Assembly: GCA_964449135.1 (NCBI GenBank)
Contig: CAYUXZ010000008.1
Location: forward strand, 1-64,000
Direction: 5' to 3'
Length of the DNA: 64,000 nucleotides
Source: SZAS-103 sp964449135
GTDB taxonomy: Bacteria > Pseudomonadota > Gammaproteobacteria > Xanthomonadales > Xanthomonadaceae
Of this stretch, positions 1-10,711 are shown in pieces; the first letter of the stretch is position 1; the number at the start of each line of letters is the position of its first letter. A model generated the notes under the pieces. The model did not search any database, was not told the DNA's origin, and worked only from the letters and a program-made list of their open reading frames with translations. Position numbers and translations under genes: made by a program.

Positions 1-491
1 ACGACCACATCACCTCCGCGATCGGCGCGGCGATGATCGGCTGGTACGGCACCGCCATGCTCTGCTACGTCACGCCGAAGGAGCACCTGGGCTTGCCGAA
101 CAAGCAGGACGTGCGCGACGGCATCGTCGCCTACAAGATCGCCGCGCACGCCGCCGACCTTGCGAAGGGCCATCCCGGCGCGCAGGTGCGCGACAACGCG
201 CTCTCGAAGGCGCGCTTCGAATTCCGCTGGGAGGACCAGTTCAACCTCGGCCTCGATCCGGAGAAGGCCAAGGAGTTCCACGACGAGACCTTGCCGAAGG
301 AAGCCCACAAGCTCGCCCACTTCTGCTCGATGTGCGGCCCGCACTTCTGCTCCATGAAGATCACCCAGGACGTGCGCGACTACGCGGCGAAGGAAGGCGT
401 TGCCGACGAGACCGAGGCGCTGGAGCGCGGGATGCAGGCGAAGGCGCAGGAGTTCCGCGACGCGGGTGGAGAGATCTACCGCGCAGAGTGA
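1..491 (+). CDS. thiC: Phosphomethylpyrimidine synthase ThiC, 3' part
   Basis: This is the C-terminal 162 codons of ThiC; the reading frame is open from base 3 and the 5' part lies outside the window. ThiC is a radical-SAM enzyme that converts aminoimidazole ribotide to HMP phosphate in thiamine synthesis. The Cys-x2-Cys-x4-Cys cluster ligands (CSMCGPHFC) are coded at about 324-350, the usual C-terminal position for this family. Upstream of them the segment with GWYGTAMLCYVTPKEHLG is the conserved active-site region. The other thiamine gene seen, thiE, is some 17 kb away, so thiamine genes are dispersed here. No thiamine riboswitch can be assessed because the 5' end is missing. Confidence 0.96.
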   Translation, partial: DHITSAIGAAMIGWYGTAMLCYVTPKEHLGLPNKQDVRDGIVAYKIAAHAADLAKGHPGAQVRDNALSKARFEFRWEDQFNLGLDPEKAKEFHDETLPKEAHKLAHFCSMCGPHFCSMKITQDVRDYAAKEGVADETEALERGMQAKAQEFRDAGGEIYRAE

Positions 492-596
492 GAGGGTGGC
501 TGCCGGATAAGGATTCGCTCACAGCCTGAATTAAAGTAGGCCAGCCAGAGGTTCGTGTCGGAGTCCTCGCTGACCCGCAATGCGATCCGACCAGCG

Positions 597-1499
597 TCAC
601 TTGTCCAGCGGTGGCAGGGGCATTTCGAATACTAGGGTGTGGAACTGCCGCGCTATTCTGGGATCACTCCGTTGGAGTTGCGCATACAGCTCGCGTGCCT
701 TGGCGACTTGACCCATTTGCATGTACAGCACGCCGAAATTAACCCAGATCTCGCTGTCTTTCGGATCGAGTTTGACCGCTTTGCGGTAGGCCTCGACGGC
801 CTCAGGATAGCGACGCAGATTAGTGTACGAGGCACCAAGCTCGTACCAAGCCTTGCTGTCCTCCGGGCGAATTTGCACGGCGTGCTGCCAGGCGTCGACT
901 GCTTTGTCGGGTTTGTTCATGTTGATATAAGTGATGCCAAGGATGGCCCAGCCGCTCTCCTTGTCTGGCTCTAGTTCGACGAGGTGGTTGGCGGCTTCGA
1001 GCGCCTTGTCCTGCTCGCCGAAGTCCGAATAGACCTGGCTGAGCACGCTCCACGCCAGTGCGTCCTTCGGATCAATTGCCACGGCGTGTTCAGCGGCGTT
1101 CTGTGCTTGGTCTTTCTTTTTCTCTGACAGGTACGCGTTCGCAAGCTCACTCCATGCAGGCTCGATGTTTGGGTTTAGCGATACGGCCTTCTGCAGCGGT
1201 TCGACAGCTTGTACGGCATGATGCTCAAGCATATGAGCCGTGCCGAGTCTGTACCAAGCGAAGGCACTCTCGGGATGTGCGTGCGTCCATGCCTCGGCAT
1301 ATTCACGGAAGCCTTTCTGGCCTGGCTCGTAGTTGGTGGACTGCGTGAACCATTCCTTGTCACTGGCGGTAGCATCTGGCGTGGTTATGGCGACTTCACC
1401 ATTCATTGCCCAAGCGTTGCATGAAAGCAGCAATGTTACGAAGAGATTCGAATGTGCCGATAGGGCGAATCGACACATGGTTTGTTTAGTGGCTTGCAT
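597..1499 (-). CDS. Secreted or periplasmic TPR-repeat protein
   Basis: A 300-residue protein with an N-terminal signal-like stretch (hydrophobic LFVTLLL followed by NAWA) and about six consecutive tetratricopeptide repeats with the usual W-LG-Y--G/A-A pattern (for example AWYELGASYTNLRRYPEAVEAY). TPRs are protein-interaction scaffolds; the partner is unknown. I chose the ATG at 1499 because AGGA sits seven bases upstream. A longer frame begins at 1535 without a ribosome-binding site, and a start at 1478 would give the cleanest signal peptide. The gene is visibly AT-richer than its neighbours and has less biased third positions, which suggests acquisition from another lineage. No operon partner: thiC is convergent and ppa lies upstream on the same strand with a gap of about 100 bp. 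Confidence 0.75.
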   Translation of the reverse strand: MQATKQTMCRFALSAHSNLFVTLLLSCNAWAMNGEVAITTPDATASDKEWFTQSTNYEPGQKGFREYAEAWTHAHPESAFAWYRLGTAHMLEHHAVQAVEPLQKAVSLNPNIEPAWSELANAYLSEKKKDQAQNAAEHAVAIDPKDALAWSVLSQVYSDFGEQDKALEAANHLVELEPDKESGWAILGITYINMNKPDKAVDAWQHAVQIRPEDSKAWYELGASYTNLRRYPEAVEAYRKAVKLDPKDSEIWVNFGVLYMQMGQVAKARELYAQLQRSDPRIARQFHTLVFEMPLPPLDK

Positions 1500-1596
1500 A
1501 GATGTCCTGTGACAGAAAACTGGTTGTGCTGCCATAAGTGATGATCAGAAAATCAGTCGATTGCATAAACGAATGCTTTCGCGATGAACCGAAGTT

Positions 1597-2145
1597 TCAA
1601 AAATGCGGCTTGTCGGCCGCCGCCTCGTAGCGCGCCACGCAGTCGAGGATCTCCTGCCGCGCCGCGGCTGCGTTCTGCCAGCCGTCGATGCGCACCCACT
1701 TGCCGGGCTCGAGGTCCTTGTAGTGGGCGAAGAAGTGCGCGATGCGGTCGCGCCAGTGCGGCGGCAGGTCGTCGACGTCGTGCATGTTCGAGTAGCCGGA
1801 GAACACCTTGTCCACCGGCAGCGCGACGAGCTTGGTGTCGGCGCCGGCCTCGTCGGTCATCGCGAGCATGCCGACCGGACGGCAGCGGATCACCGAGCCG
1901 GGGATCAGCGGCAGCGGCATCATCACCAGCACGTCCACCGGGTCGCCGTCGCCGCACAGTGTGTGCGGGATGTAGCCGTAGTTGCACGGATAGCGCATCG
2001 GCGTGGACAGCACGCGGTCCACGAAGATCGCGCCGGTCGCCTTGTCCACTTCGTACTTGACCGGCTCGGCGTCCTTGGGGATCTCGATCACGACGTTGAT
2101 GTCGTTCGGCACATCGTGGCCGGTGGGGACGAGGTCGAGGGCCAT
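1597..2145 (-). CDS. ppa: Inorganic pyrophosphatase (soluble, family I)
   Basis: A 182-residue family I pyrophosphatase, hydrolysing PPi to two phosphates and so driving biosynthetic reactions that release PPi. Visible hallmarks are the substrate-binding KYEVDK, the YPCNYGYIP stretch and the metal-binding signature DGDPVDVLV. The start at 2145 (MALDLVP) is preceded by GGAG at six bases; the open frame continues 37 codons further upstream without family similarity. It is divergent from the acyltransferase at 2270. It lies near two other PPi enzymes, a membrane H+-pyrophosphatase and PPi-phosphofructokinase, so cytosolic PPi can be either wasted as heat or conserved. Confidence 0.96.
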   Translation of the reverse strand: MALDLVPTGHDVPNDINVVIEIPKDAEPVKYEVDKATGAIFVDRVLSTPMRYPCNYGYIPHTLCGDGDPVDVLVMMPLPLIPGSVIRCRPVGMLAMTDEAGADTKLVALPVDKVFSGYSNMHDVDDLPPHWRDRIAHFFAHYKDLEPGKWVRIDGWQNAAAARQEILDCVARYEAAADKPHF

Positions 2146-2269
2146 TGGAATCTCCGTGCGATGCGGCCGCGGCGCACACACGCGGCAGGGGCGCGCAGGA
2201 TACGGCAAACGCAGTGAGGTCGCACGTTCCGCTTCGCAGAGCGCGCCGCTTCGCATAGGCTAGGGCCGC

Positions 2270-3433
2270 ATGACGACGGCCGAAGCAACCCTCGCGAACG
2301 AAACGCCTGCGCGCGAAACCGCTGCGCACGCGACCGTTCCCGAAGGTCGCGCTTACTTCCCGTGGCTGGACGCGCTGCGCGGATTCGCGGCGTGCTCGGT
2401 GATCGTCTACCACCTGATCGCGCTCGCGAAGCTGCCGGTGCCGGCGGCGATGCCCTGGCAGTGGTTCCGCTTCGGCTTCCTCGGCGTGGACCTGTTCTTG
2501 GCGATCAGCGGCGCGGTGATCCTGCTCGCGCTCGCCGCGGCGCGCGATCGCGATCCGCAGCGCTGGCGACCGACGTTCGCACGGCACCGGCTCGCGCGTA
2601 TCCTGCCGCTGTACCTGCTGACTTGTGCGGTGTTCGTTGCATTCGTGAAACCCGACATCCTGCAGCGGCCGGACCTCGCGTGGTTGCTGATCGCGCAGGC
2701 GCTGTTCGTGCACAACCTCTCGCCGGCGACGCACGGCGTAATCAACGGGCCGAGCTGGTCGCTGGGGCTGGAGATGCAGTTCTACGCGGCGATGGCGCTG
2801 GCCGGCGCGTGGCTGCTGTCGAGACGCGGACGCTGGATCGCGGCGGCCTTATTCCTCGTCGCGGTTGGTTGGCGCGCCGCTGTGTGGTGGCTGGATGCAG
2901 GATCGTATCCTGCAACTCCCAGCGCCGCGCAGTTCATCCACGCGAGCGAACTGCCCGGCGTGATCGATGCGTTCGCAGCAGGCATATTCGCGGCCTTGTG
3001 GTTCACGCAACGCCGAACGAACGGTGCGGCAAGCAAGGGGTCGCGCGCGTTGATGCTCGCGGCGCTTGCGCTGGCGTGCTGGGCCATCGCGTTGGTCGAG
3101 TTCGTCGCGCACGCGGGCGATTACTGGACGAATCCGGCGAGCGCGATCCTGCTGCGCAGCCTTACCGCGGTCGCGGGCGGGCTCACGGTCGCCGCCGCAT
3201 TCGCTGCGCCAGCGCCGCGCATCGGCCACGCGGCGATGACGCTCGCCGGCGACCTGAGCTACGGCCTGTATCTGTGGCATTTCCCGGTGCTGCTGTGGCT
3301 GCAGGCGCGCTGGCCGGTTGCGCCGCCGTGGCGTTTCGCGGCCGCGGTATTCGCGCTCACGATCGCGTTGTCGGCGACCACGTGGTTCTTGCTGGAGCGT
3401 CCGATCCTGCGCTGGACGCGGCGATCGGACTGA
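2270..3433 (+). CDS. Acyltransferase family 3 (OafA/YrhL-like) membrane protein
   Basis: A 387-residue polytopic membrane protein of the acyltransferase-3 family, which transfers O-acyl groups (often acetyl) to cell-surface glycans. The N-terminal pattern PWLDALRGFAACSVIVYH holds the conserved Arg and the catalytic-type His, and LGVDLFLAISG is the second family motif. About ten hydrophobic segments follow, ending with a Leu-Glu-Arg-Pro motif (LLERPILRW) typical of the family. The acceptor is unknown; candidates are O-antigen, peptidoglycan or exopolysaccharide. It ends three bases before the convergent glycosyltransferase at 3437. The start has only a weak AGGG upstream. Confidence 0.85.
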   Translation: MTTAEATLANETPARETAAHATVPEGRAYFPWLDALRGFAACSVIVYHLIALAKLPVPAAMPWQWFRFGFLGVDLFLAISGAVILLALAAARDRDPQRWRPTFARHRLARILPLYLLTCAVFVAFVKPDILQRPDLAWLLIAQALFVHNLSPATHGVINGPSWSLGLEMQFYAAMALAGAWLLSRRGRWIAAALFLVAVGWRAAVWWLDAGSYPATPSAAQFIHASELPGVIDAFAAGIFAALWFTQRRTNGAASKGSRALMLAALALACWAIALVEFVAHAGDYWTNPASAILLRSLTAVAGGLTVAAAFAAPAPRIGHAAMTLAGDLSYGLYLWHFPVLLWLQARWPVAPPWRFAAAVFALTIALSATTWFLLERPILRWTRRSD

Positions 3434-3436
3434 GGC

Positions 3437-5158
3437 TTATTGCCCCGATTCTGGATCTTGCTCGTCGGACTTTATGGTGGGCGCGCAGTCGGCCTTCACC
3501 GCATCGGCGCGGAACATCCACCATTCGCGGCGGTTCGCGCGACCCACGTGCACGGCGCGCATACGATCCACGCAGTCGCCCATCGCCTGTTCGAGGGCGA
3601 ACACCCAGCGCTTTTGCGGCGCCTGCGCCTGCCACGCCACGCCCTGCCTGAACTGCCGGTCGAACGACGCCGTGAATCCGAACTCGCGCACCGGGCGGTC
3701 GGCGAACAGCAGGTTCTGCTCCTTCCATCCGACCAGCGCGAGTTCGTCGGCCGGGCCTGCGATCGTGCCGGCCTGTTGCATGATGCCGCGCGCGGAATTG
3801 GAGTCGTTGAGCAGCGGATATGCCCAAAGGCTCCACGCCAGCCACAGCGCGGTCAGTCCGCTGAGCAGCGCGAAATGCGCGCGTTGAAGGCCGAACGTGG
3901 CGAGCGCGAACAGGCCCGCGAGCCCGATGCTCGCGAGCATCCAGCCCAGTCCCTGCGCATTCGCACCGATGCTGTGCTGGGCGAGTTGCCGCAACGCGAA
4001 CGGCGCATGCGCGAGGATCGCCGCTCCCGCGCCGCCGCAGCCGATCGCGATCAGCAGCGCGAGCGCGAACAGCGATCCGCGCACCCAGCGACGTTCGAGT
4101 TGCGCTTCGAGGAAGGGTGCAGCTGCGAGCGCGAGCATCGGCAGCGCCGGCAGGATGTACATGTCGCGCTTGCCGCGCGCGAGCGAGAAGAACGCGATCA
4201 CGATTGCGCCCCACAGCAACGGCAGCAGCGCGCGCGCGTCGCGCTCGCGGCAGGCCTGCGCGAGTCGCGGCGTCGCGGCGGCGAACAACAGGGTGAACGG
4301 CTGCCAGGCCAGCGCGATCACTGGCACGAAGTACCAGAACGGCTGCGGGTGCGACCACTCGCCTGCATAGCGCTGCGCGGTCTGGTGGAACAGTATGTCG
4401 TTGACGTAGGCGCGGTATTCGGAAGTTCCATGCGATTCCGCGGCCAGAAGCATCGGCACCAGCCACAGCGCGATCGCGGCGAGGAACGCAACTGCGCCGG
4501 CCAGCCATTTCAGCGTCGCGTTCGAGGTCTGCGATACGCCGTTCCATCCGCGCGCACGGCCGATCGCGTACGGCAGCAGCATCAGCAGCGCTAGGAATCC
4601 CACGCCCTTGGTGATCACGCCCAGGCCCGCCGCGAAGCAGCCCAGCCAGTACGCGCGCCAATCCGGTCCGCGCAGGCAGTGTCGCAGCAATCCCCAGTTC
4701 GCGAGCGTGATCCACATCGTCACCAGCGGATCGATTTGCGCGCGCTTGAACTGGAACATGAACTGGAACGCGAACAACACCGCAGCCGCAGCATACATTC
4801 CCGCGCGCGGCGTCCACAGGCGGCGTGCGATGTCCCAGGTCAGTCCCAGCGTGAGCAGGCCCGCGAGCAGCGAAGGCAACAGGAAGGCGACGCGCCAGTC
4901 GCGCACGACTTCGTACGCGGTGGCCTGCATCCACATCAGCATCGGCGGCTTGTCCGCATACAACTCGCCGCCGCGGTGCGGGAACAGCCAGTCGCCGGAT
5001 TCGACCATCTGCTTGGCCGACAGCGCGAAGCGCGGCTCGTCCGACGGCCAGGGATCGCGCAAGCCGATGCCTGCGCCGAGCACCGCCAGCGCGAACAGCA
5101 GGAACAGCCAGAACGCGCGGCGGTCGGCGGAGGTGAGCGGTGCCGCGGTCGAAGTCAT
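3437..5158 (-). CDS. ArnT/PMT-like membrane glycosyltransferase (GT-39/83 type)
   Basis: A 573-residue integral membrane glycosyltransferase of the PMT/ArnT superfamily, using a polyprenyl-phosphate sugar donor on the periplasmic face. After the first membrane segment comes the first-loop acidic motif DEPRFA, then YADKPPMLMWMQA; the D-E/D pair and K-P-P are typical catalytic-loop features of lipid A aminoarabinose and related transferases. Ten or more hydrophobic segments fill the middle, and a soluble C-terminal domain follows. The start at 5158 (MTSTAAPL) is chosen because family similarity begins soon after; an in-frame extension to 5269 would run over the hppA terminator. Whether the acceptor is lipid A, glycan or protein cannot be told. 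Confidence 0.82.
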   Translation of the reverse strand: MTSTAAPLTSADRRAFWLFLLFALAVLGAGIGLRDPWPSDEPRFALSAKQMVESGDWLFPHRGGELYADKPPMLMWMQATAYEVVRDWRVAFLLPSLLAGLLTLGLTWDIARRLWTPRAGMYAAAAVLFAFQFMFQFKRAQIDPLVTMWITLANWGLLRHCLRGPDWRAYWLGCFAAGLGVITKGVGFLALLMLLPYAIGRARGWNGVSQTSNATLKWLAGAVAFLAAIALWLVPMLLAAESHGTSEYRAYVNDILFHQTAQRYAGEWSHPQPFWYFVPVIALAWQPFTLLFAAATPRLAQACRERDARALLPLLWGAIVIAFFSLARGKRDMYILPALPMLALAAAPFLEAQLERRWVRGSLFALALLIAIGCGGAGAAILAHAPFALRQLAQHSIGANAQGLGWMLASIGLAGLFALATFGLQRAHFALLSGLTALWLAWSLWAYPLLNDSNSARGIMQQAGTIAGPADELALVGWKEQNLLFADRPVREFGFTASFDRQFRQGVAWQAQAPQKRWVFALEQAMGDCVDRMRAVHVGRANRREWWMFRADAVKADCAPTIKSDEQDPESGQ

Positions 5159-5214
5159 CGCAAATCCGGCGGAAGTCTCGCGGTTATCGTAGCAGCAGCG
5201 TTCGCGATGATCCG

Positions 5215-5247
5215 AAAAAAGAAGCCCCGCGCGAGGCGGGGCTTCTT
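5215..5247 (-). terminator. Rho-independent terminator of hppA
   Basis: A perfect 12-bp stem (core GAAGCCCCGC paired with GCGGGGCTTC at 5221-5230 and 5236-5245, extended by two A-T pairs) closes a 5-base loop. On the minus strand it is followed by six T residues. It lies 22 bases beyond the hppA stop codon and before the glycosyltransferase gene, so it should separate these two same-strand genes. Confidence 0.9.
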
Positions 5248-5269
5248 CGCAACGATTGCATCGGGTCAC

Positions 5270-7315
<2,046 letters not shown>

Positions 7316-7480
7316 GAACGCGCTCCCCATGGCCGAAACCGGCCGAATGATGGTTCGAATAGGTGGTTTTTCCAGCAGGTCCGGGCCGCGCGGGGCGGCT
7401 GAACCCGGGGATTATCGCAAAGCCGGCCGGCGCGCGCCAATCGAGGAAGGGAGCCTGGTTCCGGAGGGCGCATGAACAAC

Positions 7481-7509
7481 GAGGCCACCCCAGCTTAGGG
7501 GGTGGCCTC
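7481..7509 (-). terminator. Probable terminator hairpin after the CsgG-like gene
   Basis: An 11-bp perfect stem (GAGGCCACCCC with GGGGTGGCCTC) around a 7-base loop lies 29 bases beyond the stop of the minus-strand gene. The following minus-strand sequence GTTGTTC is only moderately T-rich, so termination strength is uncertain. Confidence 0.55.
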
Positions 7510-7538
7510 GGCAGGGAAGCATTCTGGGCGGCCGCGCG

Positions 7539-8471
7539 CTACTTCTTCGGCTCGAGCCTGTCGTTGGGCACCCAGCCAGTATTGCCGTTTTCGTCCTCGA
7601 CCTCCCACCACATGCCCTCGCGGCCGCCGGTCGGGTAGACCATCATCCCCGGGTCGAGCTTGCGAACCGTGCTCGAACTCTTGGACGGCGAACGCTTCAT
7701 CTCCACCGGATTGCGGGTGATGAAGGACTGGCGTGGCGCGGAGGCGACCTGGTTGGCGTTCATGCCGCCCATCTGTGTCACCAGCTGGCGATAGGCATCG
7801 AGGAAGGCCAAGCCGACCACCTTGCCGACGTCGGTGTTTTCGTAGGAGCCGCCGCCGACACCGCCCCAGCCGACGAAGCCGCCGCCACCCCAGGAAATGT
7901 CGCTCTTCTTGGCGAATCCCTCGATGTTGTATTCCTCTTCCGAGGTGCGGGTATTGACCAGCGAAAGCACGGTCTGGGCCTCGACCTTGCTGGTCTTCAC
8001 GCCCGCGACCAAGCCGCCCAGGCGACCGCCGATCAGGCCGCCGGCAATGCCGCCCACGGCATTGCCCCCGGAGTTCTGGTTTTCGCCGGCGACGTCGGCC
8101 ACCAGCAGCCAGTCCGCGGTCTTGATCTGGCCGCCGCCGACGTTGGAGCCGCGCTGCAGATCGCCGCCGCTCGAAAGGGCGTGTTCACGCTGGATCGCTT
8201 CCATGCCTGCGCCGCGATTGACCAGCTTGAAGCAGCCCGAGCGCGTGACGAAGGTCTTGAGCAGCGTGGAGGGCGCGCCGACGCCGTAGGCGGTCCAGCC
8301 GCGACCATCGCCGTCCACCAGTGCGATCGTGCCGAGTACATGGCCGCATTGGGGGATTTCGGCGCTCTTGGTCGAGCCCTTCTCGTTCTCGACGCCGCCG
8401 CCCGCGAATGCGGGCGTCGCGAGCGCAATGCCAGTGGCCAATGTCAGTGCAACCCGTAGCGAATGATTCAT
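7539..8471 (-). CDS. CsgG-like secreted protein with C-terminal SH3-like domain
   Basis: A 310-residue exported protein. A clear signal peptide (MNHSLRVALTLATGIALATPAFA) is followed by a region resembling the CsgG/curli-assembly fold: repeated penicillin-binding-lipoprotein-like elements such as FKLVNRGAGMEAIQREH, TADWLLVADVAGEN and a Gly-rich AVGGIAGGLIGG turn. The last 60 residues (LDPGMMVYPTGGREGMWWEVED...GWVPNDRLEP) look like a bacterial SH3 domain, a common cell-wall or protein-binding module. There is no lipobox Cys at the cleavage site, unlike true CsgG lipoproteins, and no csgA/B/E/F genes are nearby, so curli export is unlikely. GGAG lies about nine bases before the ATG. Function is inferred only at the fold level. 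Confidence 0.7.
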   Translation of the reverse strand: MNHSLRVALTLATGIALATPAFAGGGVENEKGSTKSAEIPQCGHVLGTIALVDGDGRGWTAYGVGAPSTLLKTFVTRSGCFKLVNRGAGMEAIQREHALSSGGDLQRGSNVGGGQIKTADWLLVADVAGENQNSGGNAVGGIAGGLIGGRLGGLVAGVKTSKVEAQTVLSLVNTRTSEEEYNIEGFAKKSDISWGGGGFVGWGGVGGGSYENTDVGKVVGLAFLDAYRQLVTQMGGMNANQVASAPRQSFITRNPVEMKRSPSKSSSTVRKLDPGMMVYPTGGREGMWWEVEDENGNTGWVPNDRLEPKK

Positions 8472-8763
8472 TGCGACTGTCTCCGTAATTGAGGGCGCCG
8501 GAACGCGGCATCGAATGGCCTCGGCACGGTAAACCACCCCATGTTTCCGGACAAGCCGACCCAAGCCGGTTTCGTGGCGCCACCCGTGCTCGAAATCGAC
8601 CGGGCGATACGCGTGCCGATCGATTCCCCTTACGGAAAAAGCGTGCGCCAGGCGGACAGCGCGAGAACGATCGCCGTCGCGAGCACGGGAACCCGGGTCT
8701 GCGGAAATTCCGGGTTCAGCGTCGGTCTGGCAGGCTTGCGGAAGATCCAGGGAGGATTCCCCG

Positions 8764-9264
8764 ATGTCCAATGCCTTGCGTCATCTCATCGTCCTGGCGG
8801 CATTGGCCGCCGCGTGCGCTGTGCGGGCCGGGCCACTGCCCCCCGAGATCCAGCGGCCGGATGCGGCTGCGCAGACGGTGGGCACGCCGCACACGCTACG
8901 CACGATCCCCGAGGCCTGCGTGCGGCTGGAAGGTGAGTTCACCGGCGACGCGGCCGCGCCGTATCGCATCCATGTCGTCTCGACCGGGCGTTGCGCGCAG
9001 CGCGCGGTCTTTGTTACGGCCGCCGAACTCAAGCCGCCACCGGATGCCGCAACCGGCTGGATCCTCAACGACCGTATCCGCGTGCCGCGCGCGGACGCAC
9101 CGGCTTGCCTCGCGAAGATCGATATCTGGCGCAAGCCCGGCAACGCCGCGCCGCCCGCGCTCGACGCGCAGGGCCGCTCGCGGATCTACCTCGACAAACC
9201 AAAGTCCGCGACCGCGTCGATGTTCACCGCGGCGCTTACGATCGACTCGGAAAATTGCCGCTGA
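8764..9264 (+). CDS. Small secreted protein of unknown function
   Basis: A 166-residue protein with a good signal peptide (hydrophobic LIVLAALAAACA, then VRAG) and no membrane segment afterwards, so probably periplasmic or secreted. GGAGG eight bases before the ATG makes the start secure. The mature part has four Cys residues, which could form two disulphides, and a beta-rich composition. I do not recognise a family. It is divergent from the CsgG-like gene and convergent with pfp, so it is probably monocistronic. Confidence 0.7.
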   Translation: MSNALRHLIVLAALAAACAVRAGPLPPEIQRPDAAAQTVGTPHTLRTIPEACVRLEGEFTGDAAAPYRIHVVSTGRCAQRAVFVTAAELKPPPDAATGWILNDRIRVPRADAPACLAKIDIWRKPGNAAPPALDAQGRSRIYLDKPKSATASMFTAALTIDSENCR

Positions 9265-9314
9265 GGCGAATGCCGATCGGCATGAGGATCGAATGCGACC
9301 GTGTGCAGTGCTGA

Positions 9315-10568
9315 TCAGCGGTTCCACGCCGCGAGTTTCTTCTTCAGCATCGCGTTCTTCAGCGCGACGTAATCCGGAATTCCCTCGCGCCGATACGGCG
9401 GAGGCGCTTCGCCGCGCAGCAGCGGGCCGAGATAGCGACGCGCGGCGGCGGTGATGCCGTAACCGTCGGCGCGCAGGAAATTCGCGGGCAGCTTCTTCTC
9501 GTGGTTCGCGAGCTGTTCCAGCGGCGCGGGCGCGACCTTCCAGCGGTATGGCGAATCCGAAGTGCGCACGATCACCGGCATCACCGCATTCATGCCTTTC
9601 ATCGCGTATTCGACTGCCGCCCCGCCGACCGCGAGCGCATGCTTGAGATCCGTCGCCGACGCGAGATGCCGCGCCGAGCGCTGCAGGTAGTCGGGCACGG
9701 TCCAGTGGACCTTGAAGCCGAGCTTTTCCTTCACGACCTGCGCGAGATGCGGCGCGACGCCGCCGAGCTGGGTGTGGCCGAACGCATCCACGGTGCCGGC
9801 TTCCGCAAGGAATTTGCCTTTGGCATCGCGCACGCCCTCGGATGCGACGACGACGCACCAACCCACGCGCGCGACGGTGTCCTTCACCTTCGCGAGGAAG
9901 GCCTCCTCGTCGAACGCGCGCTCCGGGAACAGGATGATCTGCGGCGCATCATCTGGGCCGTCGCCGGCCATGCCCGCCGCCGCGGCGAGCCAGCCCGCGT
10001 GCCGGCCCATCGCCTCGTAGACGAACACCTTCGTGGACGTATCGGCCATCGCGGCGACGTCGAGCGCGGCCTCGCGCACCGACACCGCGGTGTATTTCGC
10101 GGCCGAGGCGAAGCCCGGGCAGCAGTCGGTGACGACGAGGTCGTTGTCCACCGTCTTGGGCACGCCGATGCAGGCGAGCGGGTAGCCGAATTCGCTGGCG
10201 ATCTTGGAGAGCTTGAGCGCGGTGTCGGCCGAGTCGTTGCCGCCGTTGTAGAGGAACCAGTGCACGTCATGCGCGCGGAACACCTCGATCAGCCGCTCGT
10301 AGGGCGCACGGTCCTTCTCCGGCGCGGGCAGCTTGTGGCGGCAGGAGCCGAATGCACCGCCGGGCGTGTGCGCGAGCGCTCGGATCGTGGCGGGCGTTTC
10401 CTTCGAAGTGTCGATCAATTCCTCGCGCAACGCGCCGAGGATGCCGTTGCGTCCGGCCAGCACCCGTACCTGGTGTTTGCGCGCGGCGCGGATCACCGCC
10501 GAGGCGGTGGCGTTGATCACCGCCGTGACGCCGCCGGACTGGGCGTACAACAGGCTGCCTTTGCGCAT
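9315..10568 (-). CDS. pfp: Pyrophosphate-dependent 6-phosphofructokinase
   Basis: A 417-residue PfkA-superfamily enzyme that phosphorylates fructose 6-phosphate reversibly with PPi instead of ATP. PPi specificity is visible in the sequence: GGNDSADTA near residue 110, where ATP enzymes carry a glycine in the Asp position, and the Lys of GVPKTVDNDL, which blocks ATP. The active-site TVDND and MGRHAGW motifs are intact. AGGAGG is eight bases before the ATG. Divergent from adk over 143 bp. Because the reaction is reversible and yields PPi in the gluconeogenic direction, its proximity to ppa and hppA is meaningful. Confidence 0.95.
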   Translation of the reverse strand: MRKGSLLYAQSGGVTAVINATASAVIRAARKHQVRVLAGRNGILGALREELIDTSKETPATIRALAHTPGGAFGSCRHKLPAPEKDRAPYERLIEVFRAHDVHWFLYNGGNDSADTALKLSKIASEFGYPLACIGVPKTVDNDLVVTDCCPGFASAAKYTAVSVREAALDVAAMADTSTKVFVYEAMGRHAGWLAAAAGMAGDGPDDAPQIILFPERAFDEEAFLAKVKDTVARVGWCVVVASEGVRDAKGKFLAEAGTVDAFGHTQLGGVAPHLAQVVKEKLGFKVHWTVPDYLQRSARHLASATDLKHALAVGGAAVEYAMKGMNAVMPVIVRTSDSPYRWKVAPAPLEQLANHEKKLPANFLRADGYGITAAARRYLGPLLRGEAPPPYRREGIPDYVALKNAMLKKKLAAWNR

Positions 10569-10711
10569 GACCGGGGCCTCCTAGCACGATTTGACTTGCG
10601 CGGCCGGCAGCGGTTAGCGTGGGGCCGTCCGCGCGAAACCCGCACCGAGTGTAGCAATCCCGGTGTGCGGCCAGCCCCTCATCGGACGTGGTCATTTCGG
10701 GATTCAAAAAC

